DNA from: Ustilago trichophora | Lineage: Eukaryota; Basidiomycota; Ustilaginomycetes; Ustilaginales; Ustilaginaceae | DNA length: 64,000 nt | Assembly (NCBI GenBank): GCA_900323505.1 | Contig: OOIN01000003.1 | Location: forward strand, 1,612,001-1,676,000 | Reading direction: 5' to 3' | Shown here: piece by piece, positions 1-9,985 of the stretch | Layout of the letters: each line of letters begins with the position of its first letter | Position numbering within the stretch: position 1 is the stretch's first letter | Notes under the pieces: generated by a model | Told to the model about the DNA's origin: nothing | The model's database searches: none | The model's input: only the letters and a program-made list of their open reading frames with translations | Position numbers and translations under genes: made by a program

Positions 1-1001
1 GTGTCTCTTTGCCGACAATGCTGCACAACAAAAGTGAAATTCGTGGAAGGAGTTGAGGGATGCCTTGCTGGCAGCTGTCGTTGGCTGGCTTTTTAGTGTG
101 TGTATGTGTGTGTGTGTGCGATTCAGGCACAAAATCGCTTCAACTTGACCCTAAAAGCCAAAATACAGGAGAGAAAAAAAAAAAGAAAAAAAAGGGGTGT
201 GGTGTTGAAAAGAAATTTGAGCTCCGACACCGACGGTTGCATTCAACTGCTTAAAATGCTAATGCTGATTTCAAGGCGCCATCTCCGATCAAGAAGGGCC
301 TGTTAGCTTCGAAGCCCGTGTCACCTCACACTCATGCCTACGGACAGGAGAGACACCGAGATAGAGCTTGTGACGATCATCTCCGTGGCATCTCAAACAG
401 AGGTGAGGTGAGGTTGAGCATGGAATACCACCCGATCTACTCTGCTTGTGTCTCGGTAAAAGCGATTCAACCCTTGTCGATCTTGGTTTCACGCCTCGTT
501 GGCAAACATCGGCTGTCTGCATTGCGCGCCTCCCACCACACACCTCTGCACGCTATGTACTGTACTGTACCCTGCGCGGTCCAAGTTCTACCTAAAACTA
601 CGCCAGTCTCGAAGCGCATTGAACTCTTTCTTCGAGGTCTAGGAACATTGCAAAAGATGCGCCAAGAGCTGCGCCTCGAAAGGCGAGCAGGAGCACATCC
701 CTCGAAATTGCCGTCCGTGACCGCGCGGTGAATTTTCTTTGGCTTCGAAAGAAAAGATGATGGTGGCTGCTCAGTTGTTCCTGCGCATCTGTGGGACTGC
801 CCAAGGATCAAGGTGACGCTTGGCTTGCACTCGGGGATGCGTCATCACTCATCTCTTGCTAATCACAATATTTGTGCATGCTGCTGCGGCCGAGGCACAG
901 CTGAACTTTGGATTTTGATTGAGATGATGCATGCTTTCAACACAGTTGGAATCGGGAGGCAATCGGTGCAATTGCATCGGTCAGATCTCGTTCCAACATC
1001 C
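1..1001. other. gene-free stretch downstream of the aldose epimerase
   Basis: No reading frame here resembles a known protein, and none has the codon bias of the neighbouring genes. It holds a GT-rich microsatellite, an A-rich tract, and a repeated GTACTGT motif near 556-570. It probably contains the 3' end of the aldose epimerase transcript and part of another intergenic region. Confidence 0.6.
96..118. repeat. (GT)n microsatellite
   Basis: An alternating GT run is interrupted once by TA. An A-rich tract follows at 173-193. It is a simple repeat with no sign of a coding role. Confidence 0.85.
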
Positions 1002-2318
1002 TCATTTCCTCCAAGCCTCGCACACGACCCAGTTGTCATACACCTGCCCCTTCTCTAGTACCTCTTCCCTGCCGCCTACCTCAGCAAGACCCTGCTGAAC
1101 GAATCCACAGTGTGGGCCACCAAACTCAATGGCCGCATAGCTCCTCTTGAAGTTTCCACTCTCCTCCAATCCTCCTTTACGATGAGCCTTCTTCATCGCA
1201 CCGCCCGATTTCACTGGGTCGGCAGGGTGTTCTGGCTGCCCCTCGGCCGTGTATAGCTGCGTACCCGCCTGGTTGGTGTAGAAGGTCAGCGAGCGTCCAG
1301 CCGACTCGGAGGTGAGACGCATTCGTTTGGTCGCCTCTGTAGCCATCTTGTTGATGTCATCCGACTGAGGAATGGCAGTGTCGACTCCCCAAACGTAGAA
1401 GTCGTCGTATCCGGCAGAGGGAATGTCTTCTGCGATTCTCTTACCGCCAGATTTGTCCCAGTGGTGAGAACCAGGGTTGGAGAACGACTCGGCTGCTCCC
1501 GAGGATGGGTTCAGCTTGCCCGTTGCGATCATGGCAGAGTCCAGGTCGAGCTGGTACAGCGACTTGCCAGAGGGAGGGTACATTTGCACCACGTGCTCGG
1601 AAACGGTACCATTCTCAGACTTGCCAGCTTTCTCGTTGGAAGCAGAAAGATTGAATCCCCAGTGGTGGGTGAGGTTCAGCGGGGTTGCTTCCACAACGCC
1701 TTCAGAGGAGAGGGCTGCTCGATAGCGGATCAGAAATTTACCGGCGCTCTTGCCGAGCTCGCCATCGGATGCTGAGCTGGGTACGACTGCCAGAAGGGTC
1801 TCGACACGGAGCTGTCCAGGGTAGCCACAATCACCATCGGGCGACTCGATCGCAAAGATCAAGCTGCTCTGCTTGCCACTTGGGCTGCTGGTCGAGTTGA
1901 ATCCTGCATCAGCGAAGAACTTGCTATCCTTGGTGTCGAGTGGCTGCCAGTAGCACTTGTCGAATGGTCCATGCTGGAGCAAGCTATCCACCTTGTTCTC
2001 TTTGTCGCTCTGCGGGCCACCGTGGAGCACGACACCGGCACCGCTGAATTCAGGAAGCTCGATCTGGGTGGATTTGCCATTGGCCGACCTAAACTCGACC
2101 TTGCCAGAGGGGAGACGGTTGGCAAAGCGGCCAATGATTGGATTTAAGAATGCCCTGCCACGAGCCTTGTGGTCGTGTGGGTCTTCAGGACCGCCGATGA
2201 AGTCTTCGCCATCCTCGGTCGAGATGCTGTGGATCGTCAGTCCGTACGGAAGCACGGTGGCTGTGAGAGAGGCGCCCTCAGCGGTGAGAGTGATGGGCTT
2301 GAATGGGTCGACAGTCAT
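1002..2318 (-). CDS. aldose 1-epimerase (galactose mutarotase family)
   Basis: This intronless 438-residue protein probably interconverts the alpha and beta anomers of hexoses such as galactose in the cytosol, feeding the Leloir pathway. The N-terminal half has the family pattern NPIIGRFANR followed by VLHGG. A central LTHHWGFNLS segment carries the likely catalytic histidine, and a C-terminal AIEFGGPHCGF segment carries the likely catalytic glutamate region. The start was placed at the ATG that opens MTVDPF, because the 21 residues encoded upstream are not family-like and lie over a tandem repeat. The frame ends with TGA. It is longer than the usual ~350 residues because of Ser/Gly/Lys-rich insertions. 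Family confidence is high; substrate is inferred. Confidence 0.88.
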   Translation of the reverse strand: MTVDPFKPITLTAEGASLTATVLPYGLTIHSISTEDGEDFIGGPEDPHDHKARGRAFLNPIIGRFANRLPSGKVEFRSANGKSTQIELPEFSGAGVVLHGGPQSDKENKVDSLLQHGPFDKCYWQPLDTKDSKFFADAGFNSTSSPSGKQSSLIFAIESPDGDCGYPGQLRVETLLAVVPSSASDGELGKSAGKFLIRYRAALSSEGVVEATPLNLTHHWGFNLSASNEKAGKSENGTVSEHVVQMYPPSGKSLYQLDLDSAMIATGKLNPSSGAAESFSNPGSHHWDKSGGKRIAEDIPSAGYDDFYVWGVDTAIPQSDDINKMATEATKRMRLTSESAGRSLTFYTNQAGTQLYTAEGQPEHPADPVKSGGAMKKAHRKGGLEESGNFKRSYAAIEFGGPHCGFVQQGLAEVGGREEVLEKGQVYDNWVVCEAWRK

Positions 2319-2958
2319 CGTTTCTTGCTTATGCTCGAGGAAAAAATTGCAATGTCTCAATGTGGTCCAGAAATGTCTCAATGTGGTCCAGAAAGGGAGG
2401 ATGATGGAGGCTGGACAAGAGCTTCCCCGGGTGGCTTATATTGTCCTCGCGGTAAAGTGTCGCCGGCGATGTGGGGCAGCTAGAAGAGGTGAAGGCTTAA
2501 CTACAACGTAAAGGATTGCGCACGGCCTTTTCCTCCACAAGATTTAGGCAGCCGGTGCTGTATTCGCCGTTCGGCATTCTCCCATAAGAGCACGCGACCG
2601 GTAATCTTTTCTGAGATCCCCGGTCCGCTCACAGAAAGAATACCGCTCACACAAACTCTCTCTACCGGCGAATACCGACGTTCAGTGCCACTCTCTTGGT
2701 GTTGACAGTATTGCCAAGCACATGGCAAGCGCTTCCACCCCGCATCGCGACAGTATCCTCTAACTCCGCATCGGAATGCATGGCAAAGAAGACACTCAAA
2801 CGTCGGGGAGCGGGAACTATTCACCCGAGCTCTGGCCGAAGATCCTACATTCGTGTCGGTCACAGTTCGGCATCGACACAGAACGCACAGCTGATCCATG
2901 AGCATCTGGCATCCATGACAGAACAGCGGCTTACTACAATACGTACATGGGAACATAC
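2319..2958. other. intergenic: promoter of the epimerase and 3' region of CIA30
   Basis: A perfect 21-bp tandem duplication lies just upstream of the epimerase ATG. A cysteine-rich open frame (2501-2956, minus) sits directly after the CIA30 stop, but it has poor codon use and no recognisable zinc-finger spacing, so I treat it as chance or 3' UTR. Confidence 0.5.
2351..2392. repeat. perfect 21-bp tandem duplication in the epimerase leader
   Basis: Two identical 21-base units, each starting AATGTCTCAATG and ending GGTCCAGA, lie head to tail 33-74 bp upstream of the epimerase start codon. Confidence 0.9.
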
Positions 2959-4147
2959 CTACTTTTGGAACAATCCGTCCAATTCCTCCAGCTCTCCAAT
3001 GGCATAAACGCTCTCGAGGCCAAGATCAAAGTTGTACGTCGCACCGCGCTTGCTGCCCCTCACTGGGCCATCTTCGCCACCATCAGCGCGCAGATCGCCA
3101 TCCACCGCCCAATCGTCCTCCTCTTCCGTCTTGCGCGAGCTGCGTGACAGCGCGGAAGGGGGTGCATCCTTGCTAGGCGGCTTGGATGCAGAGGGAGGAA
3201 CTGGAACGTCGAGGACTGCCGAGATACCGACGGTGCGGATCTTCTCACGCATCATCGACACTTGCGAATTGGAGACTTGACCCGTGTTGGTCAGGACAAA
3301 GTCGTCGAATGGGATCTATTGGTGTAAAAGAAGCAAAGAATTGTCAGCATCTCTGTGGAAGCTTCGAGTCCATAAGGCATTACAAATGCTACTCACAATA
3401 ACGGTCTGCCAATCCGAGCCCTTGCTCTCATCGAGGTAAAGTCGGTGCTGAAACAAGTCACTCGTCACTGGTCCGTCGGTCTGCACGTTAACGAAAAATT
3501 TGGGACCTGGCAGCTCTTTCCTTCCCAATCCGAGCGCGTGGATCGCCCTGCTTGCCGCTGGACCGGAAGGATCACTGGCATGCAGAGCTGCACGCAATCC
3601 AGTGCCCCCACTGCTCGCATCCTGGCTTTTCTCGCTCTTGTCCGCACTGGCAACTGGCTTCTTGGCGAGCCTGTTCCTCACGCGCAGCGCAAGGTATGGG
3701 TGGACGGTGGTATCCCAACACTGGTTGCCAAAGAGCGTAGGTCGGTTGCGGTTACGCATCCCTGCATAGCCGCTCTTTTCGATCTTTCCTCCTCTCGGTA
3801 CTTGAGATGAAAGGGTACCGTAGAATCGGCCGCGTGAAGACTCGTCCAGGCCAAGTCGGCACTGCGACAAGCCGCCAATGTCGGAATCGGAGCCTGTAGC
3901 GAAGTTCGAAAGGTGTGCAGGCTGGGTCATAGCGTAGATGAGAAGTGCACCTTGGTTTTTGGACGTCGGAGAGATCTCCATTCGCATCACTGTGAGTGGG
4001 TATCAAGGAAAAGTCCATGCGTCAGTATTGAATGATCAGAACTTGTGAGCGTCGCTGCCGCGTCTGCAACTTACTCTTGGCGGTCTCATCACGAGCCACC
4101 TCGACCGAGCGCTGAAGCGCCTGACCAAACGATCTGAGCAACGACAT
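2959..4147 (-). CDS. complex I intermediate-associated protein 30 (CIA30/NDUFAF1 family)
   Basis: CIA30 is an assembly factor that binds membrane-arm intermediates of mitochondrial NADH:ubiquinone oxidoreductase. I join three exons: 4147-4075, 3989-3397 and 3315-2959, giving 340 residues. Intron 1 (85 nt) has donor GTAAGT and a TACTGACG branch-like site; intron 2 (81 nt) has donor GTGAGT. The joined protein shows the family signatures in order: SDSDIGGLSQC, GRFYGTLS, GYAGMRNRN, WDTTVHPYLALRVR, FFVNVQTDGP, IPFDDFVLTN and KIRTVGISAVLD. A Ser/Ala-rich insertion of about 50 residues splits the domain after the LALRVR strand. The first 24 residues are basic and amphipathic, which fits mitochondrial targeting. 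A TTCAGGGTCCAC element lies about 190 bp upstream of the ATG. Confidence 0.9.
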
Positions 4148-4447
4148 GGTAAAGTCTAGCTTGCGGTGTAATGCTGAAGACTTGCAATGATGGCGAGAAG
4201 CAGTCACAGCTGATCATTCCAAAAAAAAGAGACGGACTTGTGGAGGAGTCGTCTTGACTCAGCAGGCGCCAATCCGTGTTCCGAGTCTTTTTTCCGACGT
4301 TTTCCAGCCGGAGTAAGCCGAACCTTTCGCACTGTTCAGGGTCCACACCCGACTTCTGTGTTCTCAGCACCAGCCATTTCACCATAGCGTTACATCCGAT
4401 TGTGAGAGCATTCCATCTCAAAAAAAAAAATTCAAAAGACCTGATTG
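4148..4447. other. intergenic between CIA30 and the phosphatase-like gene
   Basis: This 300-bp gap holds the CIA30 promoter, including the AGGGTCC element near 4340 and a short A-run near 4420-4429, plus the 3' end of the phosphatase-like gene. No reading frame is supported. Confidence 0.6.
4335..4346 (+). promoter_or_regulatory. TTCAGGGTCCAC element upstream of CIA30
   Basis: It differs in its last base only from a 12-mer found at four other non-coding sites in this window. It is about 190 bp upstream of the CIA30 ATG, in reverse orientation to the gene. Regulatory role is inferred from recurrence only. Confidence 0.45.
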
Positions 4448-5848
4448 CTACACTACAAGAGACTCTTTCCTGTCCAGATCGGAACGAAGCTCAACACTGT
4501 TGCCCGTCCTGTGAACGGTGCTCGACGAACCCGGAGCAAGGAGGTGCTGGCGTCGTGGGTAACCGCCCTTGCTACGCTTTACAATTGTCAACCCAGTCAA
4601 GTAGGCCAGCGCAGCGACCACGATGATGGCGACTGCGAGGCTGACAAGCGCGCCAATGACACCAGCCACGACAGGCGACACCTGGTGTTTGCCCGTTGTC
4701 AAGGTGGGATCCGAGTATTTGCCACCGCTTCCCGTTCCATTGAGCGCGTTGAGAGCGGCGCATCCACGTGCTTTAGTCTCGCCGCATGCATTGCACCAAT
4801 CTGCCAGAGTCTCTAGCTTGACAGGGTTGTAGTGATCGAGGAAGAAATTGACGGGGACAGACGTCTCGCCGAGAATCGAATGCTGGTCCAAGCTGCCGTA
4901 TGAGCCGTTACGGAAAAAGACCTGCATCGAATTGTCCTGGTGGATCTCAAAGACCATGGCGGAGGCGTAGTCGACTAGCTTGTCCTGCAAGTCGGGCATC
5001 TGGAAGAGGCTGAACAGAGAGAAGAAGGGCTTGTACGAGGCAGCCACCACCGACACCTTGAGCGGGTCTGATGCGTTGGTGACTCTGCGAATGGCATCAG
5101 TGAGAGGGTTGAGCATTCCTCGTCCTGCGATGCTGCCGAGCGATGTTGGGCTTGGTACCCCGAAGAGACCAGCCTGGAGATACTCTGCCCACGAGAGCGC
5201 GTTGGACAGCATGTCGTTGGTGATCTGAGGCGCAAGGGTCGCATTGTGAATCTTTTGCACGTTGAGGAAATCAAAGATATTCCAAGCGTCGACGAGGGTT
5301 CTGGAACGATTACCAAGGATGGAATCGGGAATCGAATCGAAGAAGGGTTTTGCCATAGTTTGTTGCCTCTTGAAGTCGGCGCTTTCATACCATTTGCTCG
5401 TGAAGTCGTCGAACTTGTCGCAGGAAGTCCAAGGCTCCATGACAAACGATTGATCCGGCTCGATAGTCTCGATCGGAATGAGCTGTGCGCGGCCATCCCA
5501 TGCGACCGTCGTGCCGTTTGCCAGCATCAAGGTATCGTTGAAAGCAGGAAAGAGACCCTGCATGAAGGCGTTGGCACTCTCAACAATGACACCGCCCTCT
5601 CCACCAGCGTCTGCCTGGACCTCGATCTGCACATTCTCGGCGACGGTGGTGTTGACGCCTCGGATCAGGAGGGGCGAAGCTGCATCCAGGTAGCGCGATC
5701 GCAACTGGGCTCCGCTGTTAAGCTCTTGCAGGTATCCAAGCACGGTAAGGTTGGTGTGCGAAGGAGTGTACGAGTATGGGGTCTGATAAAAGCCTTGCCT
5801 ATCGCCGTGTCGGATGAGCACGACAATGCCGGTTACTGGAGATGTCAT
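4448..5848 (-). CDS. histidine-phosphatase-like membrane protein with atypical active site
   Basis: This intronless 466-residue protein belongs to the histidine acid phosphatase (branch 2) superfamily. An N-terminal VVLIRHGDRQGFY segment carries the RHG histidine, but the usual RHGxRxP ends in G rather than P. The region where active enzymes have the HD proton donor reads VVAASYKPFFSLF, with no His-Asp pair. One hydrophobic helix lies near residues 396-420, followed by KRSKGG and a 40-residue polar tail, so it looks like a C-terminally anchored membrane protein. There is no N-terminal signal peptide: the phosphatase core begins within ten residues of the ATG. Several NxT/NxS sequons suggest lumenal exposure despite this. 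Homologues with the same YxPF signature are, to my memory, common in fungi, so the change is probably a subfamily trait. Activity is uncertain. Confidence 0.8.
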   Translation of the reverse strand: MTSPVTGIVVLIRHGDRQGFYQTPYSYTPSHTNLTVLGYLQELNSGAQLRSRYLDAASPLLIRGVNTTVAENVQIEVQADAGGEGGVIVESANAFMQGLFPAFNDTLMLANGTTVAWDGRAQLIPIETIEPDQSFVMEPWTSCDKFDDFTSKWYESADFKRQQTMAKPFFDSIPDSILGNRSRTLVDAWNIFDFLNVQKIHNATLAPQITNDMLSNALSWAEYLQAGLFGVPSPTSLGSIAGRGMLNPLTDAIRRVTNASDPLKVSVVAASYKPFFSLFSLFQMPDLQDKLVDYASAMVFEIHQDNSMQVFFRNGSYGSLDQHSILGETSVPVNFFLDHYNPVKLETLADWCNACGETKARGCAALNALNGTGSGGKYSDPTLTTGKHQVSPVVAGVIGALVSLAVAIIVVAALAYLTGLTIVKRSKGGYPRRQHLLAPGSSSTVHRTGNSVELRSDLDRKESLVV

Positions 5849-6556
5849 TGTGGATGCTGGTTGTGTTGGTCGACGGATATTGGTGCGAATGGTGGTACGA
5901 ATTCAAGAGACAGATTGGTCGGAGAACGGACAAGGGATCAAATGGCACATGATGGAGCCGCCTTATCATGAGATGATCAGATTTTAACCTCAACCGCAGA
6001 CAGGCACCGGAGAAGAGCGAGATCTTCTCATGCGGGGCAGCTACAGAAGGGAGAGTCATCCATATGCAGAAGAAGTTGAAGCGCCTTTCCGGCCGCTAAT
6101 CTTGCCGTTTCACCACAATGATTGGTCGGCTGGCAAAGCTGAGGTTCGGCTATCAAGCCCTTGGGGGCCACGCTCAGGATGATGGTCATGTGGACCGTCA
6201 AAATCGCCGCCGGATCTTCGGCCACAAAGCCTCACAAAGAGCTATCCGAAGACAGAACATCTGCTTATCGAGCTCAAGCCACTAAAACCATAAAAATCAT
6301 TTTTCTAAAACAATAAAAATGGAATTTCATTTCTTTGTGCAACAGCAGCGAAGACCTAACACATTTCAGCGCTTTTTCGGCGCGTCCCTCTGTTGCTTTG
6401 GAACATCGACGTGGAATTGCGGGTCCACGCGAGATGAACATTTCTCATTTCCGCGTTGCACAAGCTCTTTTTTTTGGTGCCAGCATGTGTGTCATACATT
6501 TTACTCAGCTCCACACTTGAGCCTTCTGCTACCACCATTAACCTTGACTGACAAGT
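5849..6556. other. divergent promoter region: phosphatase-like gene and acetyl-CoA transporter
   Basis: This 0.7-kb region separates two divergent start codons. It holds short A/T-rich runs near 6290-6320. No coding frame is supported. Confidence 0.6.
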
Positions 6557-8368
6557 ATGGCAGCATCCAAAGGAGTCAACAGCTCCTCGTCAAAGGGCAA
6601 CGATGCCATCCTCCGACAGAGACCAACAGCCGCCATGCTCAACGGCACCCCCAGCTCAGAAGCCGTAGAGACGTCCGACTTGCTCGAGACACGGCAGTCT
6701 TCATCCAACCAACACACGGATACGTCCGGCAAACATGCTGTCCTCGAACCCGCTTCGACACCCATCGACAGCAAGAGCGGCGTATCCGTCTCCGAACAGC
6801 AAGCCACCGAAGAAGCATCCGGCTTCATGGACTTGTCACCACAAGACCGAAAGGCTATGATCCTACTCGTTGTTCTCTACCTCTTGCAAGGTGTACCTGT
6901 AGGCTTGGCGTTTGGGACCATGCCCTTCCTGCTCAAATCCAAGCTGAGCTATGGTGATATTGGATTCTTCATGCTATGTACCTACCCGTATTCGCTCAAG
7001 CTCTTCTGGAGCCCCATTGTCGATTCGACCTTTGTCAACGAGCTGCAGTTGCCTCTCATGGGCAAGATTTCCCTCGGCCGCCGCAAAAGCTGGATCGTTC
7101 CCATTCAGACCGTGGTCGGCATCATGTTCTGGTACCTCTCCAGCAACGTCGACCAGCTTCTGTTGGCTGATTTGCCCAACGTCAAGCTGATCACGTTGAT
7201 CTTTTTTGTGCTGATCCTGTTTGCAGCTACCCAAGACATTGCTGTGGACGGATGGGCGCTGACGTTGCTCTCGCAGGAAAATCTGTCGTATGCCAGTACT
7301 GCTCAGACGGTGGGTCTCAACTCGGGCTACTTCCTCAGCTTCACCGTGTTCTTGGCCTTCAACTCGGTCGAATTCAGCAACAAGTACTTCCGCTCGACGC
7401 CGCTCGATTATCCGCTGCTTTCGCTCTCGGCATATATGCGCTTTTGGGCTATAGGATTCTTGCTCGTCACAGCGTGGCTCGTCGTGTTCAAGAAGGAGGA
7501 TGCAGAGAAGGACGATGCACCGGATATGAATGTCAAGGAGGTCTACTCGATCATGTGGAGGATCTGCCGCTTGAAGCACGTTCAGACCTTTATCCTCATC
7601 CACTTTGTCGCCAAGATCGGCTTCCAGGCCAACGAAGCAGTGACAGGTCTCAAATTGGTCGAGAAGGGCTTCGGCAAAGAAGATTTGGCCCTCGCAGTGC
7701 TCATCGACTTCCCCTTCCAGCTCATCTTTGGCTATCTGGCGGCTCGATGGAGCAAAGGTGACCGGGCACTGCAGCCTTGGGTCGTAGCATTCTTCTTCCG
7801 TCTCGGATTTGCCGTCCTCTCCATGGCCATCGTACACGGTATGCCCAAGGCCCCCATCGGCGCAGGCTACTTCTTCGTCGTCATCGCCAGCACCGTCGCC
7901 GGCAGCTTTGCATCCACCGTCCAGTTTGTCGGCATCTCCGCCTTCCACACCCAGATCGCAGACCCCCTCATCGGCGGCACATACATGACGCTGCTCAACA
8001 CCGTTTCTAACCTCGGCGGCACCTGGCCACGCTACTTTGTGCTCAAAGCAGTCGATCTCTTCACCATCTCGAGCTGTCAGCCTCCCTCGAGCTCTTCGTT
8101 ACTCAAAGATCCCGAGATCGCCAAACTCTGGGCGACGGCATCCAAGGGTATTGGTGGAAACGAGTGCACCTCGGATCTGGGTAAAGCAGCGTGCTCTGCC
8201 GCAGGAGGAGAGTGCTTCATAGAACGCGATGGATACTACTGGACTTCAACCTTGTGTGTCGTCATCGGTACGGTGCTCTTGGTCACATTTATCATTCCGG
8301 CTTGTCGTAGGTTGCAAGCTCTACCTCCCAGCGCTTGGCGAGTCGACCTCAGGTCCAAGTCCAAATGA
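6557..8368 (+). CDS. acetyl-CoA transporter of the SLC33A1/AT-1 family
   Basis: This intronless 603-residue polytopic protein probably imports acetyl-CoA into the ER/Golgi lumen for acetylation reactions. A polar, Ser-rich N-terminus of about 95 residues precedes the first membrane segment. The family signatures are clear: YLLQGVPVGLAFG in TM1, SLKLFWSPIVDS, GRRKSWIVPIQ, the hallmark ATQDIAVDGWALTLLS, and YASTAQTVGLNSGYF. About eleven or twelve hydrophobic segments follow the major facilitator pattern, with a cytosolic loop rich in Lys/Asp after residue 310. A Cys-containing lumenal loop lies before the last helix, as in the animal protein. It is slightly longer than the ~550-residue human protein because of the N-terminal extension. 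The gene converges on OMA1. Confidence 0.9.
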   Translation: MAASKGVNSSSSKGNDAILRQRPTAAMLNGTPSSEAVETSDLLETRQSSSNQHTDTSGKHAVLEPASTPIDSKSGVSVSEQQATEEASGFMDLSPQDRKAMILLVVLYLLQGVPVGLAFGTMPFLLKSKLSYGDIGFFMLCTYPYSLKLFWSPIVDSTFVNELQLPLMGKISLGRRKSWIVPIQTVVGIMFWYLSSNVDQLLLADLPNVKLITLIFFVLILFAATQDIAVDGWALTLLSQENLSYASTAQTVGLNSGYFLSFTVFLAFNSVEFSNKYFRSTPLDYPLLSLSAYMRFWAIGFLLVTAWLVVFKKEDAEKDDAPDMNVKEVYSIMWRICRLKHVQTFILIHFVAKIGFQANEAVTGLKLVEKGFGKEDLALAVLIDFPFQLIFGYLAARWSKGDRALQPWVVAFFFRLGFAVLSMAIVHGMPKAPIGAGYFFVVIASTVAGSFASTVQFVGISAFHTQIADPLIGGTYMTLLNTVSNLGGTWPRYFVLKAVDLFTISSCQPPSSSSLLKDPEIAKLWATASKGIGGNECTSDLGKAACSAAGGECFIERDGYYWTSTLCVVIGTVLLVTFIIPACRRLQALPPSAWRVDLRSKSK

Positions 8369-8524
8369 AGACGAGGACCGAGCACTCATCTAGCTCTCGG
8401 ATAGAACAAACTTTGCACTTTTTATCTATTTATCATCTAGACCAGCAACACTGCATTTCATTGTCAAATCTACCTTGACGAGAGTGGTGTGATCTAGTGA
8501 AGCTCGTAGCTTGACCACTTGACG

Positions 8525-9985
8525 TTAGAATCCTGAGAAAACTCGCGTTGCAGATGCAGCGGCGTTTTTAAACCCAGAGATTTGCTCTGGAGCGGGACAA
8601 TGGGACGCCTCTCTAGTCTCGATGGCCTCTGGAAGCCATTTCTCCATATTCTTGATGCGCTGACTCGAGACCGGGTGAGTGGACAAGATTGCCTGTGCTC
8701 TATCCATGATCCCGCCTCCACTTCCTCCGCCTTCAGACTCGGACATGCGCGTCCACAGCTTACTCGCCTCTCGAGGGTCAAAGCAGGCCCTGCTCATGAT
8801 GCGTAGTCCGAGATAGTCAGCCTCGAGCTCGGTCTTGCGCGAATTGGGTAGCGAGAGGAGCAAAGTCAATGCTGCTCTGCTCAGACCAACATCCAGGCCG
8901 AATGCATCTAGCAAAATGGTGCCGAAGAGAAGCACTTTGTAGCCAGACATCTTTTCCGCGCCGTGTCGTGCAACTTGATGGGCTACTTCGTGACCGAGCA
9001 CCGTAGCGAGACCATCTGCGTTCTTGCAGACGGGGAGAATGCCGGTGAAGACAAAGATCTTGCCACCGGGTAGAACGAAAGCGTTTTTCTGCTTGGGATC
9101 ATCGATGACGAATACCTCCCATTTAGTGGCCTCTTCCTGAGGTGCAGCTTTGGATTTGCTTCCGAAATACGAAGCTGTTTGATCGCCACCGAGAGAGGCA
9201 TTGGAGCCGTAAGTGATGCCGCCTTCCTCTCCGTGCGAATCACGAGTGAGAGAGGGGTCTCCTTTTGTATGGAAAGGCTGGTTGCTGTCGTCAACGGCCT
9301 TGTCGAGAGCAGCGACGATACGGCTAGCGACAGAACGGACATGTCTAGAGTGAGGGTGCGAGGCGGGAAGGATAAGATCGCGATACTCTGCCAAGACTTG
9401 GCGGAAGCTTTCCTGGCCCATCTGATGCTCTTGCTGCGGACTGACGTCGATGAACCTCCATCTGCCTGTCTCTGGCACTCTTTCGAGATGGACAACGTAG
9501 TAGATACCCGCACCTCCAAGGGCTACCAGAATGAGCGTTGGTGGTCTGGAAGAAAGCCATGAGCGCCGTCCTCGCCTACCACCACCGCCACGTCCCCCGC
9601 CAAATCGCTGATACTGGACTGGCTGATGCGACCACTGCTGCTGCTGTTGAGCTACTTGACCAGCACGGCGGAAGAGCTGTTCCTCGAGCTTTTCCCGAAG
9701 GAGCTGTTTCTCGAGCTGTTTCTCGAGTGCATCACGGGACAGCTGCTCTCGACCCGATGATTGCGATGATGGCTGAGCAGGCCATTGACCCCAGGACGAC
9801 GATTGAGGCTGTTTGTCGTCATTGAAGCGACTGTACGATGCCGACTTGGCAGTTGTGCTGTGCAGTAATCTTGCTGAAGTGAAAGACAAAGGTCGAACGG
9901 AACGCATCGACGTCCTCGTTGTTAGTGATGCCATCGCCTCTGTGGCAGTTCGCAGCCCTCTCACAGCTCGAAAAGGTGTAGCCAT
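8525..9985 (-). CDS. mitochondrial inner-membrane metalloprotease OMA1
   Basis: OMA1 is an M48-family zinc protease of the inner mitochondrial membrane that acts in stress-induced proteolysis and quality control. This intronless gene encodes 486 residues. The zinc site is GHEVAHQVARHG (HExxH), with the third ligand in the downstream TELEADYLGLRIM helix. The N-terminus (MATPFRAVRGLRTAT) is rich in Arg/Ser/Thr and lacks acidic residues, typical of a presequence. A Gln/Arg-rich linker then leads to one membrane segment (ILVALGGAGIYYVV). I chose the second in-frame ATG, because the 13 residues before it are hydrophobic and would mask the presequence; the upstream ATG at 10024 remains possible. 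Confidence 0.9.
   Translation of the reverse strand: MATPFRAVRGLRTATEAMASLTTRTSMRSVRPLSFTSARLLHSTTAKSASYSRFNDDKQPQSSSWGQWPAQPSSQSSGREQLSRDALEKQLEKQLLREKLEEQLFRRAGQVAQQQQQWSHQPVQYQRFGGGRGGGGRRGRRSWLSSRPPTLILVALGGAGIYYVVHLERVPETGRWRFIDVSPQQEHQMGQESFRQVLAEYRDLILPASHPHSRHVRSVASRIVAALDKAVDDSNQPFHTKGDPSLTRDSHGEEGGITYGSNASLGGDQTASYFGSKSKAAPQEEATKWEVFVIDDPKQKNAFVLPGGKIFVFTGILPVCKNADGLATVLGHEVAHQVARHGAEKMSGYKVLLFGTILLDAFGLDVGLSRAALTLLLSLPNSRKTELEADYLGLRIMSRACFDPREASKLWTRMSESEGGGSGGGIMDRAQAILSTHPVSSQRIKNMEKWLPEAIETREASHCPAPEQISGFKNAAASATRVFSGF

Noticed and set aside
2501..2956. Cysteine-rich 151-residue frame on the minus strand, directly after the CIA30 stop
   Set aside because: Codon use is unlike the neighbours, cysteine spacing fits no known finger, and it lies where the CIA30 3' UTR should be.
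6974..7948. 324-residue antisense frame opposite the acetyl-CoA transporter
   Set aside because: It mirrors a strongly coding gene; its Asp/Glu/His-rich composition is the typical shadow of C-ending codons.
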